7,706 nt of DNA, from positions 3,501-11,206 of the forward strand of contig MGUT01000048.1 in NCBI GenBank assembly GCA_001800095.1. The letters are read 5' to 3'. Shown here one piece after another: positions 6,309-7,706 of the stretch. Source of the DNA: Elusimicrobia bacterium RIFCSPLOWO2_01_FULL_64_13. GTDB lineage: Bacteria; Elusimicrobiota; Elusimicrobia; 2-02-FULL-39-32. Position 1 is the first letter of the stretch, and every line of letters starts with the position of its first letter. Made by a program: the position numbers and the translations under genes. The notes under the pieces were generated by a model. The model worked only from the letters and a program-made list of their open reading frames with translations, ran no database searches and was not told where the DNA came from.

Positions 6309-6977
6309 ATGATCATACGCCTGCCCAGATTTTTCAAGGGAAAACCGTTAAAAGTCAAAGTCCAGGAAAGGTTGGGGCCTTCCGGCCCTGCCGTCCCCGA
6401 CCCCGAAGAGCTCGAAAGGGAACTGCACCGCAAACCTTCTCCCGCGCTCATAGAATCCCTGGAGGACGCCGACCCCTTCGTCCGCTCCGTTTCCTGCGAG
6501 GTCCTGGGGCGACTGCGCGACCGGGACGCCCTGAAACCCCTGATCGCCCTCTTGAAGGACCCGTCCAAGCACGTGAGGGAGAAGGCGGCCATCGCCCTGG
6601 GCACAATCGGGGAGAGGTCGTCCGTGCCGGCGCTCATCGAGGCCCTGAACGACGAGGCCGAGGAGGTGCGGGTGACCGTGGCCGGGGTGCTGGGGCACCT
6701 GCGCGACCGCGAGGCCGTCCCCGCCCTGATCCGGGCCTTGAGCGATTCCAGCCCCGTGGCCAGGATGAAGTCCGCCATCTCCCTGGGCGTGATAGGGGAC
6801 CCCGACGCCGTGACCGCCCTCTACCAGGCCGCCAAAGACGACAACGAGCTCGTGAGGAAATACGCCTGTGAGGCCCTGGGCAACATAGGCAAGCCGGCCG
6901 TGTCCGCCCTCCTCCTCTGCCTGAAGGACGAGAGGGTCCGGTCCCACGCCGCCCAGTCCCTTGTCAAGATCAAGTAG
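6309..6977 (+). CDS. HEAT-repeat (PBS-lyase-like) protein of unknown function
   Basis: A 222-residue alpha-helical solenoid protein; partner and pathway are unknown. After a basic N-terminus (1-20) and a linker, about six helical-hairpin units of roughly 31 residues follow, starting near 44, 75, 106, 137, 168 and 197. Each shows the pattern PALIxxLxDxxxxVRxxAxxALGxIGD, for example KPLIALLKDPSKHVREKAA and VPALIEALNDEAEEVR. The last unit is shortened and ends at SLVKIK. There is no signal peptide or membrane segment, so a cytosolic protein-binding scaffold is likely. Such domains also occur in phycobilin lyase-like proteins, but nothing else here suggests phycobiliproteins, so that label should not be read as an activity. 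The ATG at 6309 has no Shine-Dalgarno and lies just after a TATAAT box. An upstream in-frame start is not supported because it would precede the predicted transcript start. Confidence 0.88.
   Translation: MIIRLPRFFKGKPLKVKVQERLGPSGPAVPDPEELERELHRKPSPALIESLEDADPFVRSVSCEVLGRLRDRDALKPLIALLKDPSKHVREKAAIALGTIGERSSVPALIEALNDEAEEVRVTVAGVLGHLRDREAVPALIRALSDSSPVARMKSAISLGVIGDPDAVTALYQAAKDDNELVRKYACEALGNIGKPAVSALLLCLKDERVRSHAAQSLVKIK
6501..6716 (+). repeat. 186-base-spaced DNA direct repeat within the HEAT gene
   Basis: Bases 6501-6530 and 6687-6716 match at 25 of 30 positions. They encode VLGRLRDRDA and VLGHLRDREA, 62 residues apart, which is two HEAT units. The nucleotide similarity suggests that the solenoid grew partly by duplication of a two-unit block, though shared codon preference could produce some of it. 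Confidence 0.5.
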
Positions 6978-7005
6978 TCCTTTCCTTAATAAAGCTAAAA
7001 TGCCA

Positions 7006-7042
7006 TGTGCGCTAGGTCACAACCCAGGTGACATAAGTCACA
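7006..7042. promoter_or_regulatory. two tandem CRP/FNR-like operators 21 bp apart
   Basis: Site 1 (7006-7021) reads TGTGC-N6-TCACA and site 2 (7027-7042) reads GGTGA-N6-TCACA. Each matches the CRP-type consensus TGTGA-N6-TCACA at 9 of 10 positions. The two 16-base sites match each other at 11 of 16 positions. Their centres, 7013.5 and 7034.5, are 21 bp apart, two helical turns. Site 2 ends 11 bases before the -35 box, putting its centre near -53.5 for a start at 7088. The regulator is not in the window; a CRP/FNR-superfamily activator is the best guess. Confidence 0.5.
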
Positions 7043-7053
7043 GGTTCATTTTC

Positions 7054-7081
7054 TTGACAAAGAGCTTATTACGGGTATAAT
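7054..7081 (+). promoter_or_regulatory. full-consensus sigma70 promoter for the FN3-like gene
   Basis: A perfect TTGACA (7054-7059) and a perfect TATAAT (7076-7081) are separated by 16 bases in an AT-rich stretch. The predicted start is near 7088, 11 bases before the ATG at 7099. Both hexamers at full consensus are unusual in chromosomal promoters and imply high basal strength, tempered by the spacer being one base short of optimal. Confidence 0.85.
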
Positions 7082-7098
7082 TGAAATGGAATCGGATA

Positions 7099-7706
7099 AT
7101 GATGATCGAACCTTCGCAGGATACTATGCGGGCCAATGTCCCCTTTGACTCCCGTCCGGAATCAAAGGGGCGCCTGATATATAGGACGTTCATCCTCGGG
7201 CTTCTGGCGGCCTGGGGATTTTTCATGTCCCCGTCCCAGGCGGCGGTCACGCCCCTCGACCCGGCCAACACGGCCAAGACGACCTCGACCTTGAGCTACG
7301 TCTGGACCCTGGTGGCAGGAGCGAGCTACACGGCGGTCATATCCGCCGAGGAGGCGTTCGCCACTCCGGTTTCCTCGACCGTCCTCACATCCAACAGCAC
7401 GACGTACGCCAACCTCAACCTGGGAACGTCCTATTACTTCGAGGTCAAGCTCGCCACGGAGGGCGATTCGTCCTACAGCGCCGTATTGACCACGCGCACA
7501 CGCCTGGCGCAGGCGCCTCTTTCCGCCGCCGGCAACGGGGTGGTATCCGTGACCTCGAGCACCATCCAGGTCCATTGGACGGTATCCAACCCGAACCCTA
7601 TAGGCACCCTATATAAGGTGTCCTACGCCAGCCATACGATACCGCCGGAGGACTACGCCCTCTATACCACCGCGACGTCCACGCCCCTCACGGGACTGCT
7701 GGCGGA
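7099..7706 (+). CDS. secreted fibronectin type III-like repeat protein, C-terminus cut by window edge
   Basis: The open frame runs from ATG at 7099 to the right edge (202 codons and still open). The N-terminus is a Sec-type signal: a basic region (GRLIYR, 24-29), a hydrophobic core FILGLLAAWGFF (31-42) and a likely cleavage after SQA at 48. The mature part is rich in Thr, Ser and Ala. It shows fibronectin-III-like strands: LSYVWTLVAGASYTAVIS (65-82), then YANLNLGTSYYFEVKLAT (103-120) ending SAVLTTRT, and a second unit from about 139 containing TIQVHWTV and YKVSYASH. It is therefore probably an exported surface or extracellular protein of tandem beta-sandwich modules. Start is uncertain: ATG at 7102 is adjacent, and ATG at 7126 has AGGA four bases upstream and would give a shorter signal peptide. 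Function is unknown. Confidence 0.8.
   Translation, partial: MMIEPSQDTMRANVPFDSRPESKGRLIYRTFILGLLAAWGFFMSPSQAAVTPLDPANTAKTTSTLSYVWTLVAGASYTAVISAEEAFATPVSSTVLTSNSTTYANLNLGTSYYFEVKLATEGDSSYSAVLTTRTRLAQAPLSAAGNGVVSVTSSTIQVHWTVSNPNPIGTLYKVSYASHTIPPEDYALYTTATSTPLTGLLA

Noticed and set aside
6996..7001. TAAAAT as a second -10 box upstream of the FN3 gene
   Set aside because: No -35 hexamer at suitable spacing; the nearest TTGTCA (6961-6966) is 29 bases upstream.
6978..7005. Possible terminator after the HEAT gene
   Set aside because: Only a four-base CTTT/AAAG pairing is visible, with no GC-rich stem or following T-run.
7086..7148. 20-codon open frame starting at the first ATG after the FN3 promoter (possible leader peptide)
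   Set aside because: Its ATG sits at or before the predicted transcript start, has no ribosome binding site, and the peptide shows no regulatory pattern such as repeated codons.

Overview
The window is a compact bacterial chromosome segment of high GC content (roughly 60-65% by eye), dominated by core metabolic genes. Bacterial origin is clear from the gene families, Shine-Dalgarno sites and sigma70-type promoters. The xseA-xseB-ispA-dxs-tlyA order, together with HEAT-repeat and secreted fibronectin-type-III-like proteins, would fit a high-GC environmental lineage such as Elusimicrobiota or a deltaproteobacterial relative. That placement is a weak inference.

Layout. Positions 1-488 (minus strand) hold the N-terminal two thirds of 2,3-bisphosphoglycerate-dependent phosphoglycerate mutase (gpmA), cut by the window edge. 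Nine bases away and divergent begins a plus-strand run: 5-formyltetrahydrofolate cyclo-ligase (fthC, 498-1082), exonuclease VII large and small subunits (xseA 1095-2426, xseB 2386-2709), a short-chain polyprenyl diphosphate synthase (ispA, 2709-3614), 1-deoxy-D-xylulose-5-phosphate synthase (dxs, 3641-5533) and a TlyA-family rRNA methyltransferase (tlyA, 5517-6272). From xseA to tlyA the genes overlap or lie within 26 bases of each other, as expected for one operon. A new promoter overlapping the tlyA stop drives a six-unit HEAT-repeat protein (6309-6977). A 121-base gap follows with two tandem CRP/FNR-like palindromes exactly 21 bp apart and a full-consensus TTGACA/TATAAT promoter. These lead into a secreted fibronectin-III-like protein that runs off the right edge (7099-7706).

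How the genes work together. dxs and ispA bracket the MEP isoprenoid pathway, from its first step to prenyl chain elongation. xseA and xseB encode the two subunits of one nuclease and are translationally overlapped. tlyA (ribosome modification) and fthC (folate one-carbon recycling) are housekeeping genes. The HEAT and FN3 genes are separate transcription units and are the accessory part of the window.

The most noteworthy features are regulatory. Three promoters place the predicted transcript start only about 5-11 bases before the ATG of genes lacking a good ribosome binding site (xseA, HEAT, FN3), which suggests leaderless or very-short-leader initiation. Several operon-internal genes (xseB, ispA, dxs) do have purine-rich ribosome binding sites. 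There is also an apparent gpmA promoter inside the fthC reading frame and an altered thiamine-diphosphate motif (SDG instead of GDG) in DXS. No mobile element, CRISPR array, tRNA, rRNA or convincing intrinsic terminator was seen, and I found no clearly undescribed multi-gene system.
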